Below are positions 1 to 7,717 of a stretch of DNA of 19,695 nucleotides, in pieces. The position numbers were made by a program, and so were the translations under genes. The notes under the pieces are model-generated. The model saw nothing but the letters and a program-made list of their open reading frames with translations, did no database searches and was not told the origin of the DNA. The DNA comes from an uncultured Salinimicrobium sp. (GTDB taxonomy: Bacteria; Bacteroidota; Bacteroidia; Flavobacteriales; Flavobacteriaceae), in the NCBI GenBank assembly GCA_946887025.1, contig CAMPJY010000032.1, positions 1 to 19,695 of the forward strand, in the 5' to 3' direction. Every line of letters begins with the position of its first letter. The first letter of the stretch is position 1.

Positions 1-1185
1 GACGCTGAATGGTTAAACTTCGGTAAATTCCGTGCCAACTGGGCAGAGGTAGGTAACTCACCACCGGCATTGTCTGTTTTTGACACTTACGACAGCCCAA
101 CCAACTTTACCAGCCCCTTGTATTCTGTACCTAGTACAGCCAACAACCCAAATCTGAAGGCTGAAACCACCCAGAGCTGGGAGGTAGGTCTTGAAATGGA
201 ATTCCTTGACAGACGTCTTGGATTTGACCTGGCAGTTTACCAGTCAAACTCTATCGACCAGCTGATGCCCGTAACTATTTCTGCAGCCACAGGTTACAGC
301 AGCAAGTGGGTAAACGCCGGAGAGATCGAAAACAGAGGGGTGGAATTGAGCGCTCACTTAAGCCCTGTAAGAACTGAAAACTTCGAATGGAGGATTGACG
401 GTAACTGGTATAAGAACGAAAGTGAAGTACTTTCTTTATTTGAAGGTACTCAGAACCTGCAGCTGGCCGGTCTTCAGGGAGGTGTTAGTATCAACGCCAC
501 CGTTGGTCAACCATACGGAACCATCTGGGGAAGCAACTTTACCTTCCTTGACGGGGAAAGAGTGATCAATGAGACCACCGGAAGATATGTGGTTGACGCA
601 ACTCCACAGCCAATCGGAAAAATGATGCCAGACTGGAATGCAGGTATCAGTAACACCCTTAGCTACAAGGACTTCAGCTTCAGCTTCCTTATCGACATCC
701 AGGAAGGTGGAAGCGTATTCTCTCTTGATACCTGGTATGGGTATGCTACAGGGGTGCCTGCCATCACTGCAGGTCTGAACGATCAGGGGAATCCAAAGAG
801 GGATCCTGTATCTGAAGGCGGAGGTATTTTGCTGGAGGGTGTAAATCCTGATGGAAGCGCAAACACCACCTATACTTCCATGGAGAACTATGCAAACGCG
901 CTTGGGTATGTTAGAGCTCCTAATGCACTTCACGTGTACGATGCCAGTTTTGTGAAACTGAGAGAGGTTACATTAACTTATAGCCTTCCAAATACTATTG
1001 CTGAGAAATTTTCGTTATCAAACGTATCCCTTTCAGCAGTTGGAAGAAACCTGTGGATCATCGACAAGAACATTCCATATTCTGATCCTGAAGCGGGATT
1101 AAGTTCAGGGAACATTCAGGGTTACCAATCCGGTGCCATCCCTTCAACAAAAGAGTACGGACTTAACCTAAGACTACAATTCTAA
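1..1185 (+). CDS. SusC/RagA-type TonB-dependent outer-membrane transporter, 3' part only
   Basis: The reading frame is open from the first base of the window, so the 5' end lies outside. The 394 visible residues are the C-terminal part of the outer-membrane beta-barrel; the plug and any carboxypeptidase-regulatory domain are not seen. The visible part has alternating aromatic/polar strands, the SusC-like stretch 'DASFVKLREVTLTYSLP', then 'GRNLW', and ends in 'LRLQF', with the terminal phenylalanine expected of BAM-assembled barrels. SusC proteins pump oligosaccharides, peptides or other nutrients across the outer membrane using TonB energy, with a SusD lipoprotein as lid. A SusD-like gene follows after 11 bp, which supports this call. 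The substrate cannot be read from the sequence. An internal TTG at 70 should not be taken as the start. Confidence 0.95.
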   Translation, partial: DAEWLNFGKFRANWAEVGNSPPALSVFDTYDSPTNFTSPLYSVPSTANNPNLKAETTQSWEVGLEMEFLDRRLGFDLAVYQSNSIDQLMPVTISAATGYSSKWVNAGEIENRGVELSAHLSPVRTENFEWRIDGNWYKNESEVLSLFEGTQNLQLAGLQGGVSINATVGQPYGTIWGSNFTFLDGERVINETTGRYVVDATPQPIGKMMPDWNAGISNTLSYKDFSFSFLIDIQEGGSVFSLDTWYGYATGVPAITAGLNDQGNPKRDPVSEGGGILLEGVNPDGSANTTYTSMENYANALGYVRAPNALHVYDASFVKLREVTLTYSLPNTIAEKFSLSNVSLSAVGRNLWIIDKNIPYSDPEAGLSSGNIQGYQSGAIPSTKEYGLNLRLQF

Positions 1186-1196
1186 AAAAATAAATC

Positions 1197-2630
1197 ATGA
1201 AGAAAATAATTTTCATTCTTTTTATGGCTGCGACCGTCATCGCATGTTCGGATGATCTTTCAGATGTCAACGTTGACACTAAGGCTCCTTCCGAAGTATC
1301 GGCTGACGTGTTATTTTCCAACGCAACCAAAAACCTGTTTGACCAGATGGTCAGCACGAACGTGAACACCAACATCTTTAAGATGGTGGCACAGTACTGG
1401 ACAGAGACCACTTATACCGACGAAGCGAACTTTGACCTGATCACTCGTGATGTGAACGGAACCCTTTGGGTGGTACTTTACAGAAACGTACTGAAGGATC
1501 TTGTGGAAGCCGAAAGGATTATCAATGAGAACCCTGCAGGGGGAATTTCTGAGGAGCAAAGACAGAACCGTCTTGCCATGATCGAAGTACTTGAGATCTA
1601 TGCATGGCATGTATTAGTGGATACTTTTGGAAATGTCCCTTACTCTGAAGCCCTGGATCGTGAAAACACCGATCCTGTATATGATGATGCCGCTACTATC
1701 TATGCTGACCTGGCTACCCGTCTGGATGCAGCCATTGCACAGCTGACTCCCGGAGCGGGAGGTTTCGGTGGCGGAGCTGACTATATCTACGACGGAAATG
1801 CGGAGCAGTGGGCAAAATTCGCCAACTCACTAAAACTTCGTCTGGCTACTCGTTTTGCTGACGTGGACGCAACCAAAGCCGGAGCCATGGCTTCTGAAGC
1901 AATCGCAGCGGGAGTATTCACGTCCAACGCTGACAATGCTACCATTCAGTACCAGTCAGCTGCTCCTAACACCAACCCCATCTGGGAAGACCTGGTGCAG
2001 TCAGGACGTGCCGATTTCGTGGCAGCCCACACAATCGTGGATGCCATGCTGGAACTGGATGATCCAAGAATGGACGAGTATTTCAGAGAGAACCTAGGAG
2101 AAGGAGTTTACGAAGGAGGTACTTACGGTGCTAACGGTAACACTCAAAGCAACAGTACCATGTACGGAACCATCTTCGAAGATCCAACTCTTGAAGGGGT
2201 GATCCTGGATTATTCTGAAACTGAATTCAACATCGCCGAAATGGCTGCCAGAGGTCTTATCACTGAAGACGCTGAAGCTCACTACAACGCTGCCGTAACT
2301 GCTTCCATCGTATACTGGGGTGGTACTGAAGCCGAAGCTGATGCTTACCTGGCTCAGCCTGCTGTAGCCTGGGATGCTTCTCTTTGGAAAGAAAGAATCG
2401 GTATCCAAAAATGGATCGCTCTTTACAACCGAGGATTTGAAGCCTGGGTTACCTGGAGAAGACTGGACGTGCCTTCACTGCCAAATGCAGAATTGACTGA
2501 CACTCCTGTGCCATTGCGTTTCACCTACCCGGTAGATGAGGCCACCCTTAATGGTGCCAACTATACTGCTGCCGGATCCGCTATAGGTGGTGATGAATTG
2601 ACTACTCCTATTTTCTGGGACGTTAATTAA
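1197..2630 (+). CDS. SusD/RagB-family nutrient-binding outer-membrane lipoprotein (SusD-like_2 type)
   Basis: 477 residues with a lipoprotein signal: charged MKK start, hydrophobic core, and lipobox 'VIAC' with the acylated cysteine at residue 17, followed by SDD. The body is helix-rich and matches the SusD-like_2 branch (PF12771) as I remember it: an N-terminal 'FDQMVSTNVNTN' helix, 'MVAQYWTETTY', a TPR-like 'EVLEIYAWHVLVDTFGNVPY' segment, 'WAKFANSLKLRLA', and a C-terminal 'WIALYNRGFEAWVTWRR'. SusD proteins sit on the cell surface and close over the SusC barrel to capture substrate. The gene starts 11 bp after the susC stop, and a strong terminator follows it, so these are the last two genes of their transcript. 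No glycosidase or protease gene follows to hint at the ligand. Confidence 0.95.
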   Translation: MKKIIFILFMAATVIACSDDLSDVNVDTKAPSEVSADVLFSNATKNLFDQMVSTNVNTNIFKMVAQYWTETTYTDEANFDLITRDVNGTLWVVLYRNVLKDLVEAERIINENPAGGISEEQRQNRLAMIEVLEIYAWHVLVDTFGNVPYSEALDRENTDPVYDDAATIYADLATRLDAAIAQLTPGAGGFGGGADYIYDGNAEQWAKFANSLKLRLATRFADVDATKAGAMASEAIAAGVFTSNADNATIQYQSAAPNTNPIWEDLVQSGRADFVAAHTIVDAMLELDDPRMDEYFRENLGEGVYEGGTYGANGNTQSNSTMYGTIFEDPTLEGVILDYSETEFNIAEMAARGLITEDAEAHYNAAVTASIVYWGGTEAEADAYLAQPAVAWDASLWKERIGIQKWIALYNRGFEAWVTWRRLDVPSLPNAELTDTPVPLRFTYPVDEATLNGANYTAAGSAIGGDELTTPIFWDVN

Positions 2631-2661
2631 GCTTTAAACATAAGGTTCTAGACCTGTAAGG

Positions 2662-2697
2662 AATCGCCTTAAGAGAAATCTTAAGGCGATTTTTTTT
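2662..2697 (+). terminator. Rho-independent terminator after the susCD pair
   Basis: A perfect 12-bp inverted repeat (AATCGCCTTAAG at 2662-2673, CTTAAGGCGATT at 2680-2691) with a 6-nt AGAAAT loop is followed by a run of T to 2697. It lies 31 bp after the SusD stop codon. The symmetric A/T ends of the stem could also give some termination on the other strand, but no minus-strand gene faces it. Confidence 0.93.
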
Positions 2698-2747
2698 GAT
2701 ATAGGATGGGGTTATTGGATTGCCATGAATTCAGGAATTTTAATTTA

Positions 2748-2759
2748 ATTTTTACGAGA
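2748..2759 (+). repeat. Direct repeat ATTTTTACGAGA, copy 1
   Basis: Identical 12-mer to 2929-2940, with start points 181 bp apart. Both copies sit in A/T-rich DNA upstream of the operon at 2996. It could be a protein-binding site or a duplicated promoter segment, or chance in A/T-rich DNA. Confidence 0.5.
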
Positions 2760-2791
2760 TTTTTGACGTTCTCCCAGCTTCATGGGACAGT

Positions 2792-2818
2792 TTATGAGCC
2801 TTATGCCCCTTATGTGTG
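2792..2818 (+). repeat. Three tandem 9-bp units beginning TTATG
   Basis: TTATGAGCC, TTATGCCCC and TTATGTGTG follow each other without a gap. The first five bases are identical in all three units and the last four drift. No reading frame or known site explains it. Confidence 0.5.
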
Positions 2819-2927
2819 AATTCGGGCTCACCCCAAAAATTCCCGGGTCGTCACCGGTCTACACATCACCATTTACAGGGACGTAAGAATTTCCTTGTGA
2901 TCCCTTTCCTTTCTATTAAAATTATGA

Positions 2928-2940
2928 TATTTTTACGAGA
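2928..2940 (+). promoter_or_regulatory. Possible -7 promoter box within direct repeat copy 2, upstream of the four-gene operon
   Basis: TATTTTTA at 2928-2935 matches the TAnnTTTG-like box of the Bacteroidota primary sigma factor except for the last base. It overlaps the second ATTTTTACGAGA copy (2929-2940). Transcription would start near 2941, giving a leader of about 55 nt before the ATG at 2996. I see no TTG at the expected -33 spacing, so this is a weak prediction. Confidence 0.35.
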
Positions 2941-2995
2941 GCTTTATGATTTTTTGAAATTCCACAACTTACAGGCAAAGGCTGAAAATAAATAG

Positions 2996-3715
2996 ATGAA
3001 AATAATTAATCCTCCCTATCTCCTACTGTTTTTATTCTTCGGGTCTTTGGCGACAGCACAAGAGCAAACGCCTTCAGAAATATTTGACAATATTATTGCG
3101 CTGGAAAACACGGATCTTGCTTCAGGTACTGAATATATCGAACTCCACATCATCAGGAACAACCTACACAAATATCTCGAGTCCGACCGGTTTGTACCCG
3201 GGCAAATAGTTTACGATGGGCAGAGCTTCAAGGACATTCCGATGAAGTACAACATATACGACGACCTGCTGCTGGTGAATCTCATTAATTCCGGAGGTGA
3301 AACCACCATCAAATTGCACAAGGAACTTGTTGAGCGTTTCAATCTTCATGGTCATACCTTCATTAACCTACGGTCTCCGGAGGAGGAACAGGAAAGTGAA
3401 ACAGGAGGATTTTATGAAATACTGCTAGATACGCCCTCAGGACTCCTCCTTAAAAAACACGTGAAAAAGATATTAAAACACTTAGATAAGAATTTCACCT
3501 ATTACGAATTCGAACCAGACGACCCAAAGTACGTATTCTTCAAGGACAATACGTACTATCCCTTTGATTCGAGAAGAGACCTGTTTAAAGTTTTCCCCGA
3601 TAAGGAAAAAATGATCCGTAAATATTACAGGTCCAATAGGTCCCTCGCCAGATCTAATCGCGAACAGTTCCTGATCCAGCTTTCCAGAAATCTTCAGGAC
3701 TCAACCTCAAATTAA
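2996..3715 (+). CDS. Secreted/periplasmic protein of unknown function, first gene of the TonB-receptor operon
   Basis: 239 residues beginning with a clear signal peptide (hydrophobic 'YLLLFLFFGSLATA'), with likely cleavage after Ala21. The mature part is soluble and mixed alpha/beta. Its most distinctive part is the basic C-terminus, about residues 188-235, with 'YYPFDSRRDLFKVFPDK' followed by an Arg/Tyr-rich helix ('IRKYYRSNRSLARSNR'). I do not recognise a named family. It ends 11 bp before the TonB-dependent receptor and is probably co-transcribed with it, so a periplasmic helper or an accessory of the same outer-membrane system is the natural guess. There is no catalytic motif I can identify, no lipobox and no membrane segment after the signal. 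The ATG at 2996 directly precedes the signal peptide and has only an A-rich leader. Confidence 0.85.
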   Translation: MKIINPPYLLLFLFFGSLATAQEQTPSEIFDNIIALENTDLASGTEYIELHIIRNNLHKYLESDRFVPGQIVYDGQSFKDIPMKYNIYDDLLLVNLINSGGETTIKLHKELVERFNLHGHTFINLRSPEEEQESETGGFYEILLDTPSGLLLKKHVKKILKHLDKNFTYYEFEPDDPKYVFFKDNTYYPFDSRRDLFKVFPDKEKMIRKYYRSNRSLARSNREQFLIQLSRNLQDSTSN

Positions 3716-3726
3716 AAACAATCAGA

Positions 3727-6495
3727 TTGAAGATCTTCCTGACCCTCGTACTCTTTTTCAGCATCCACCTGTCATTCGCCCAAACGGGAAACAAGAGGAT
3801 CAATCTATTCTTTGAAAATGCCACCCTGGAGGAGGTGCTGACAGAAATAAAGGAGGAATACGGGCTGACCTTTTATTACGTGGATGAATGGGTATCCACT
3901 CAAAGATTCAGCGGCAATTTTGAAAACACGCCCCTTCCACAGGTCCTGGATCGGCTGTTTGAAGAAACTCTTCTGAATTATTATTTTTTACGGGAGGACA
4001 GGATAGTGATCACACGGAACAATATTATCTACGATCAGCTACCTGAAGGTTTTTTCCCTGAAACAGAAGAAGCCATCGCAGAAGAGGTGGAGGAAGAAGC
4101 TCCCATAAACTACAATCCTGTGTTTGTGCCCACCAATCAGAAAGCCTTTACGGAAATTAGAACGGTTCACATAGGGAAAGAGAGAGAAACCTCCACCAGA
4201 GAAAGATTTCGGCTTTCAGGAACCGTACGGGATGATGCCACGGGAGATCCCATTTCGAACCTGGCGGTTCTGGTGAGGGATACCGACCTCGGGACCGTAA
4301 CTGATGAGAATGGCTTCTACAGCCTTAGCCTTCCCGCGGGAATCCATTACCTTCAGACCCGCTCCATGGGGAATGAGGATATACAGATAAAAGTAGTACT
4401 CTACAACAGCGGGGAACTGAACTTCAGCCTCAAGGAAGATTACCAGATGCTGGGAGAAATCTACCTCGAATCCAATCCCGATGCCAATGTGGCTGACGCA
4501 GTAGCAGGATCAGACAATATAGACGTTAAGGAAATCAAGAACATTCCACTGGTACTTGGGGAAAGGGACATTATGAAAGTAGCCGCTACCTTGCCAGGGA
4601 TCAGTTCTGCGGGAGAAGGCGCGGCAGGATATAACGTGCGCGGGGGAAAAGCAGACCAGAACCTGATCCTGCTTGACGATGCGGTACTTTACAATCCCGC
4701 CCATTTCTTTGGGATATTTTCAGCAATAAATCCATTTACCACTGCCTCGGTAGACATCTATAAAGGTCATATTCCAGCCGAATATGGAGGAAGGCTTTCT
4801 TCCGTTTTCGACATCACAACCAAGGATGCCACTACTGAAAAATTTGCAGGAGAGGTTTCTGTTGGCCCTGTTACCAGCAACGTAACCCTGGAAGTACCCA
4901 TAATAAAAGAAAAGTCAGGCCTGCTGATCGGCGGAAGGGGCACTTATTCGGACTGGATCCTGAAATCCCTGGATGAAAAAGAACTAAAAAACAGCAAAGC
5001 CTCCTTTTACGATCTGATCGCCAAATACAACCATAAATTCAGCGACCGCACCTCTCTGAAGGCCACTGGATATTACAGCAACGATGAATTCAGTATCACT
5101 TCGGATTCCCTGTACCATTACAACAATCGTATGTTCTCCGTAAACCTGGGGCACAAATTTAATGAACAGCATCAGGGGAATCTGATCCTGACCAACACCC
5201 ACTATAACTTCAACATCGATTACGACAGCAACTTCAACAACAACTTCACTTCGGGGTACAGTATCACGGATTCGGAGCTGAAGCTGGACATGGAGTATGA
5301 CCACAGCCCTGCCCACCACTTTAAATACGGGCTCTCCTCGAAGTTGTATTCTATTGAACCCGGCTCCATAGAACCCTCAGGATCTGAATCGCTGGTCGAA
5401 GCCTTCAGCATTCCTCAGGAAAAAGGTCTTGAGACTGCCTTTTATATTTCTGATGATTTTAAGGTCAACGATAAACTGCTCCTCAATGCAGGACTCCGCT
5501 ATTCGTTTTACGCTGCCTTGGGTGAAAAGGACCAGAAGATTTATGAGGAAGGCCTGCCTAAAAGTGAAGCCTCAGTTGTAGAAACTATTCATTACGATAA
5601 CAACGAAGTTATAGAGACGTATTCCGGACCCGAGATCAGACTCTCTGCCCGTTACCTGCTGCAACCTGACCTCTCTCTGAAAGCGAGCTACAACAATACT
5701 CTGCAGTACATACATACCTTATCTAACACCACCACGGTCTCCCCCACCGATACTTATAAACTTTCCGATCTTCATATCGAGCCTCAGCGGGCAAATCAGT
5801 ATTCTTTAGGCTTGTACAAGAACCTCAACGAAAATATGTATGAATTGAGCCTGGAGGGCTATTACAAGACCCTGAGCAATATATTGGACTACAAGACAGG
5901 GGCACAGCTCTTCCTCAATGAAAATATAGAGACGGAGGTGCTTCAGGGAGAAGGCCGCTCCTATGGAGTGGAATTCCTGATGAAGAAAACAGAAGGCAAA
6001 CTTAACGGCTGGCTGGGCTATTCCTATTCCCGATCCTTTATAAAATTAGATGGGGAATTCAGGGAAGAACTGGTGAATAACGGGGAATACTTTCCCTCCA
6101 ATTACGACCGCCCCCACGACTTCAGCCTGGTGGCGAATTATAAAGTCACACAACGCTTCAGCTTCTCCGCCAATTTTATGTACCAGACGGGAAGGCCTGT
6201 CACTTATCCTACTGGGAAATACTACGAAAATGGAGCGGAATATGTACTGTACAGCGACCGAAACAGATTCCGCATCCCCGATTACTACCGCCTGGACCTC
6301 AGCTTCAATGTGGAAGGAAATCATAAGATCAAGAAATTCGCCCACAGTTTCTGGAACATCTCTATCTATAACGTGCTTGGACGTAATAATCCTTATTCAG
6401 TGTTTTTCGTGACAGAGAATGGGGAAGTGAAGGCATACAAAAGTTCCATATTCTCGATCCCGATTCCAACAATTACCTATAATTTCAGGTTTTAG
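3727..6495 (+). CDS. TonB-dependent receptor with STN and carboxypeptidase-regulatory-like N-terminal domains
   Basis: 922 residues starting at TTG; no in-frame ATG lies between this codon and the previous gene's stop, and a signal peptide (cleavage near Ala18) follows at once. Domains in order: STN (secretin/TonB short N-terminal) about 24-98; an acidic linker with a Glu-rich stretch about 112-126; a carboxypeptidase-regulatory-like Ig domain about 161-237 ('GTVRDDATGDPIS', 'TDENGFYSLSLPAG'); a TonB plug about 265-370 ('GYNVRGGKADQNLILLDDA', 'GHIPAEYGGRLSSVFDI'); then a barrel to the final 'YNFRF'. It would bind a ligand at the surface and import it with TonB energy. STN domains often signal to FecR-type anti-sigma factors, but no fecI/fecR pair is next to it. 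A DUF4249 lipoprotein follows after 18 bp, a pairing I know from other Bacteroidota. The ligand is unknown. Confidence 0.93.
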   Translation: MKIFLTLVLFFSIHLSFAQTGNKRINLFFENATLEEVLTEIKEEYGLTFYYVDEWVSTQRFSGNFENTPLPQVLDRLFEETLLNYYFLREDRIVITRNNIIYDQLPEGFFPETEEAIAEEVEEEAPINYNPVFVPTNQKAFTEIRTVHIGKERETSTRERFRLSGTVRDDATGDPISNLAVLVRDTDLGTVTDENGFYSLSLPAGIHYLQTRSMGNEDIQIKVVLYNSGELNFSLKEDYQMLGEIYLESNPDANVADAVAGSDNIDVKEIKNIPLVLGERDIMKVAATLPGISSAGEGAAGYNVRGGKADQNLILLDDAVLYNPAHFFGIFSAINPFTTASVDIYKGHIPAEYGGRLSSVFDITTKDATTEKFAGEVSVGPVTSNVTLEVPIIKEKSGLLIGGRGTYSDWILKSLDEKELKNSKASFYDLIAKYNHKFSDRTSLKATGYYSNDEFSITSDSLYHYNNRMFSVNLGHKFNEQHQGNLILTNTHYNFNIDYDSNFNNNFTSGYSITDSELKLDMEYDHSPAHHFKYGLSSKLYSIEPGSIEPSGSESLVEAFSIPQEKGLETAFYISDDFKVNDKLLLNAGLRYSFYAALGEKDQKIYEEGLPKSEASVVETIHYDNNEVIETYSGPEIRLSARYLLQPDLSLKASYNNTLQYIHTLSNTTTVSPTDTYKLSDLHIEPQRANQYSLGLYKNLNENMYELSLEGYYKTLSNILDYKTGAQLFLNENIETEVLQGEGRSYGVEFLMKKTEGKLNGWLGYSYSRSFIKLDGEFREELVNNGEYFPSNYDRPHDFSLVANYKVTQRFSFSANFMYQTGRPVTYPTGKYYENGAEYVLYSDRNRFRIPDYYRLDLSFNVEGNHKIKKFAHSFWNISIYNVLGRNNPYSVFFVTENGEVKAYKSSIFSIPIPTITYNFRF

Positions 6496-6513
6496 CCGTA
6501 AAGTTTTAGAAAG

Positions 6514-7707
6514 ATGAACATAAGAAATACATACAGCCTCCTGCTCCTTCTACTTCTCGGCCTGATAGTCAATAGCTGCGTAGAGCCCTACGATTATCAG
6601 ACCGAGGAATTCGAAAATGTACTGGTGGTACAGGCCACCCTGACAGATGAACTGAAGCAGCAGGAAGTAATCTTAACCAGGACTTATAGGCTTGAAGAAG
6701 AATTCCCGGCTCCAGAATCGGGTGCTACGGTAAGAGTCTCTGATGAATTTGGGCAGAATTATTTTTTCTTTGAGGCTGCACCGGGATATTATCAATCCGT
6801 CAATGAATTTGCCATTAGGCCCGGTACAAAGTATAGTCTTTCCATAGAAACCGCAGACGGCAAGGCCTACACCTCCGATCCTGCCAGCATGATCGACGGG
6901 AACCAGATCGACAATCTATATGCGGAACGCACCCAGGTAGAAGGCGAAGACGGGGTCGCCCTGCTGGTAGTTAGCAAAAACCCTGAAACTGCCTCCAAAT
7001 TCTACAGGTATGAATATGTGGAGACCTATAAGATCGTGTCCCCGTATACTGTAAGGAACAACGTGGTGCCAGGTGACAATGGGAGCCTTTACAAAATAGT
7101 CCCCAATACCCGCAATGAGACCGTGTGCTATAATTCTAGGACATCCACCAAAATAATTCTTTCGAACACCAGTACCCTCACGGAAAACACCACCGGATCT
7201 TTTCTTGTCCGCTTTATTGGAGGTCAGGATCCGGTTCTCGGGCAGCGATACAGCATTCTGGTGAAACAGTATTCCCTGACCCCCGAGGCTTTCTCCTATT
7301 ACTCGACCCTTGAAAAGATTTCGGGCTCAGAATCCCTGCTTTCCGAGAACCAACCTGGATTTATTTATGGAAATATGTATGCAGTCGAAGATCCTTCCGA
7401 AAAAGTGATCGGCTTTTTCAGCCTTTCCTCGGTCTCTTCTGAACGAATTTTCTTTAACTATGAGGATTTCTATGAGCTCGACGGGAGCAGGCCCCAATTC
7501 CCTGAAGATTGTTCCATTTATAGGCCAGGAGAAAATGTACTAACTCCTGTGGAAATGATCTTTTCGGGAGATTCCAGATATGTCAGCGCTGCCGGTGCTC
7601 CAAGTAATACGGAATTAGGAATTGGGCCCTGGCGGCTTATAGCTACGGAATGTGTGGACTGCACCATATATGGAACAACTGAAGTCCCTGAATTCTGGGA
7701 AGAATAA
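6514..7707 (+). CDS. DUF4249 family outer-membrane lipoprotein
   Basis: 397 residues with a lipoprotein signal: a poly-leucine core followed by 'VNSC', acylated Cys at residue 22. The N-terminal beta-sandwich-like region ('VLVVQATLTDELKQQEVIL', 'GATVRVSDEFG', 'PGTKYSLSIETADGK') and the C-terminal 'ECVDCTIYG...PEFW' are typical of DUF4249 (PF14054) as I recall it. The closing CxxC is a feature of the family and not an odd insertion. Family members are usually encoded right after STN-type TonB receptors, as here (18 bp apart), so a SusD-like partner role at the surface is a reasonable inference, but no function has been shown that I know of. The next gene begins within about 10 bp, supporting one operon. 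Confidence 0.92.
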   Translation: MNIRNTYSLLLLLLLGLIVNSCVEPYDYQTEEFENVLVVQATLTDELKQQEVILTRTYRLEEEFPAPESGATVRVSDEFGQNYFFFEAAPGYYQSVNEFAIRPGTKYSLSIETADGKAYTSDPASMIDGNQIDNLYAERTQVEGEDGVALLVVSKNPETASKFYRYEYVETYKIVSPYTVRNNVVPGDNGSLYKIVPNTRNETVCYNSRTSTKIILSNTSTLTENTTGSFLVRFIGGQDPVLGQRYSILVKQYSLTPEAFSYYSTLEKISGSESLLSENQPGFIYGNMYAVEDPSEKVIGFFSLSSVSSERIFFNYEDFYELDGSRPQFPEDCSIYRPGENVLTPVEMIFSGDSRYVSAAGAPSNTELGIGPWRLIATECVDCTIYGTTEVPEFWEE

Positions 7708-7717
7708 GTTAAGCATG

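Larger units (their letters stand above)
2698..2995. other. Non-coding gap between the susCD terminator and the next operon
   Basis: About 300 bp with no convincing reading frame. It holds a 12-bp direct repeat, ATTTTTACGAGA, at 2748-2759 and 2929-2940, and a three-unit 9-bp repeat at 2792-2818. A 6-bp inverted pair TGAGCC (2795-2800) / GGCTCA (2825-2830) encloses a 24-nt loop. The 3' end is the expected place for the promoter of the four-gene operon starting at 2996, and the leader would be A/T-rich without a Shine-Dalgarno sequence. I see no riboswitch or small RNA that I recognise. Confidence 0.6.

Noticed and set aside
436..933. 165-codon minus-strand open frame within the susC fragment
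   Set aside because: It is a shadow of the SusC barrel frame, with no signal peptide or known motif.
1..2630. A complete polysaccharide-utilisation locus
   Set aside because: Only the end of susC and one susD-like gene are present, followed by a terminator; no carbohydrate-active enzyme or regulator is in the window.
7652..7717. Longer 5' extension of the MG2/plug-like gene into the DUF4249 gene
   Set aside because: The signal peptide begins at the ATG at 7715/7718; the extension would put 20-odd polar residues in front of it.
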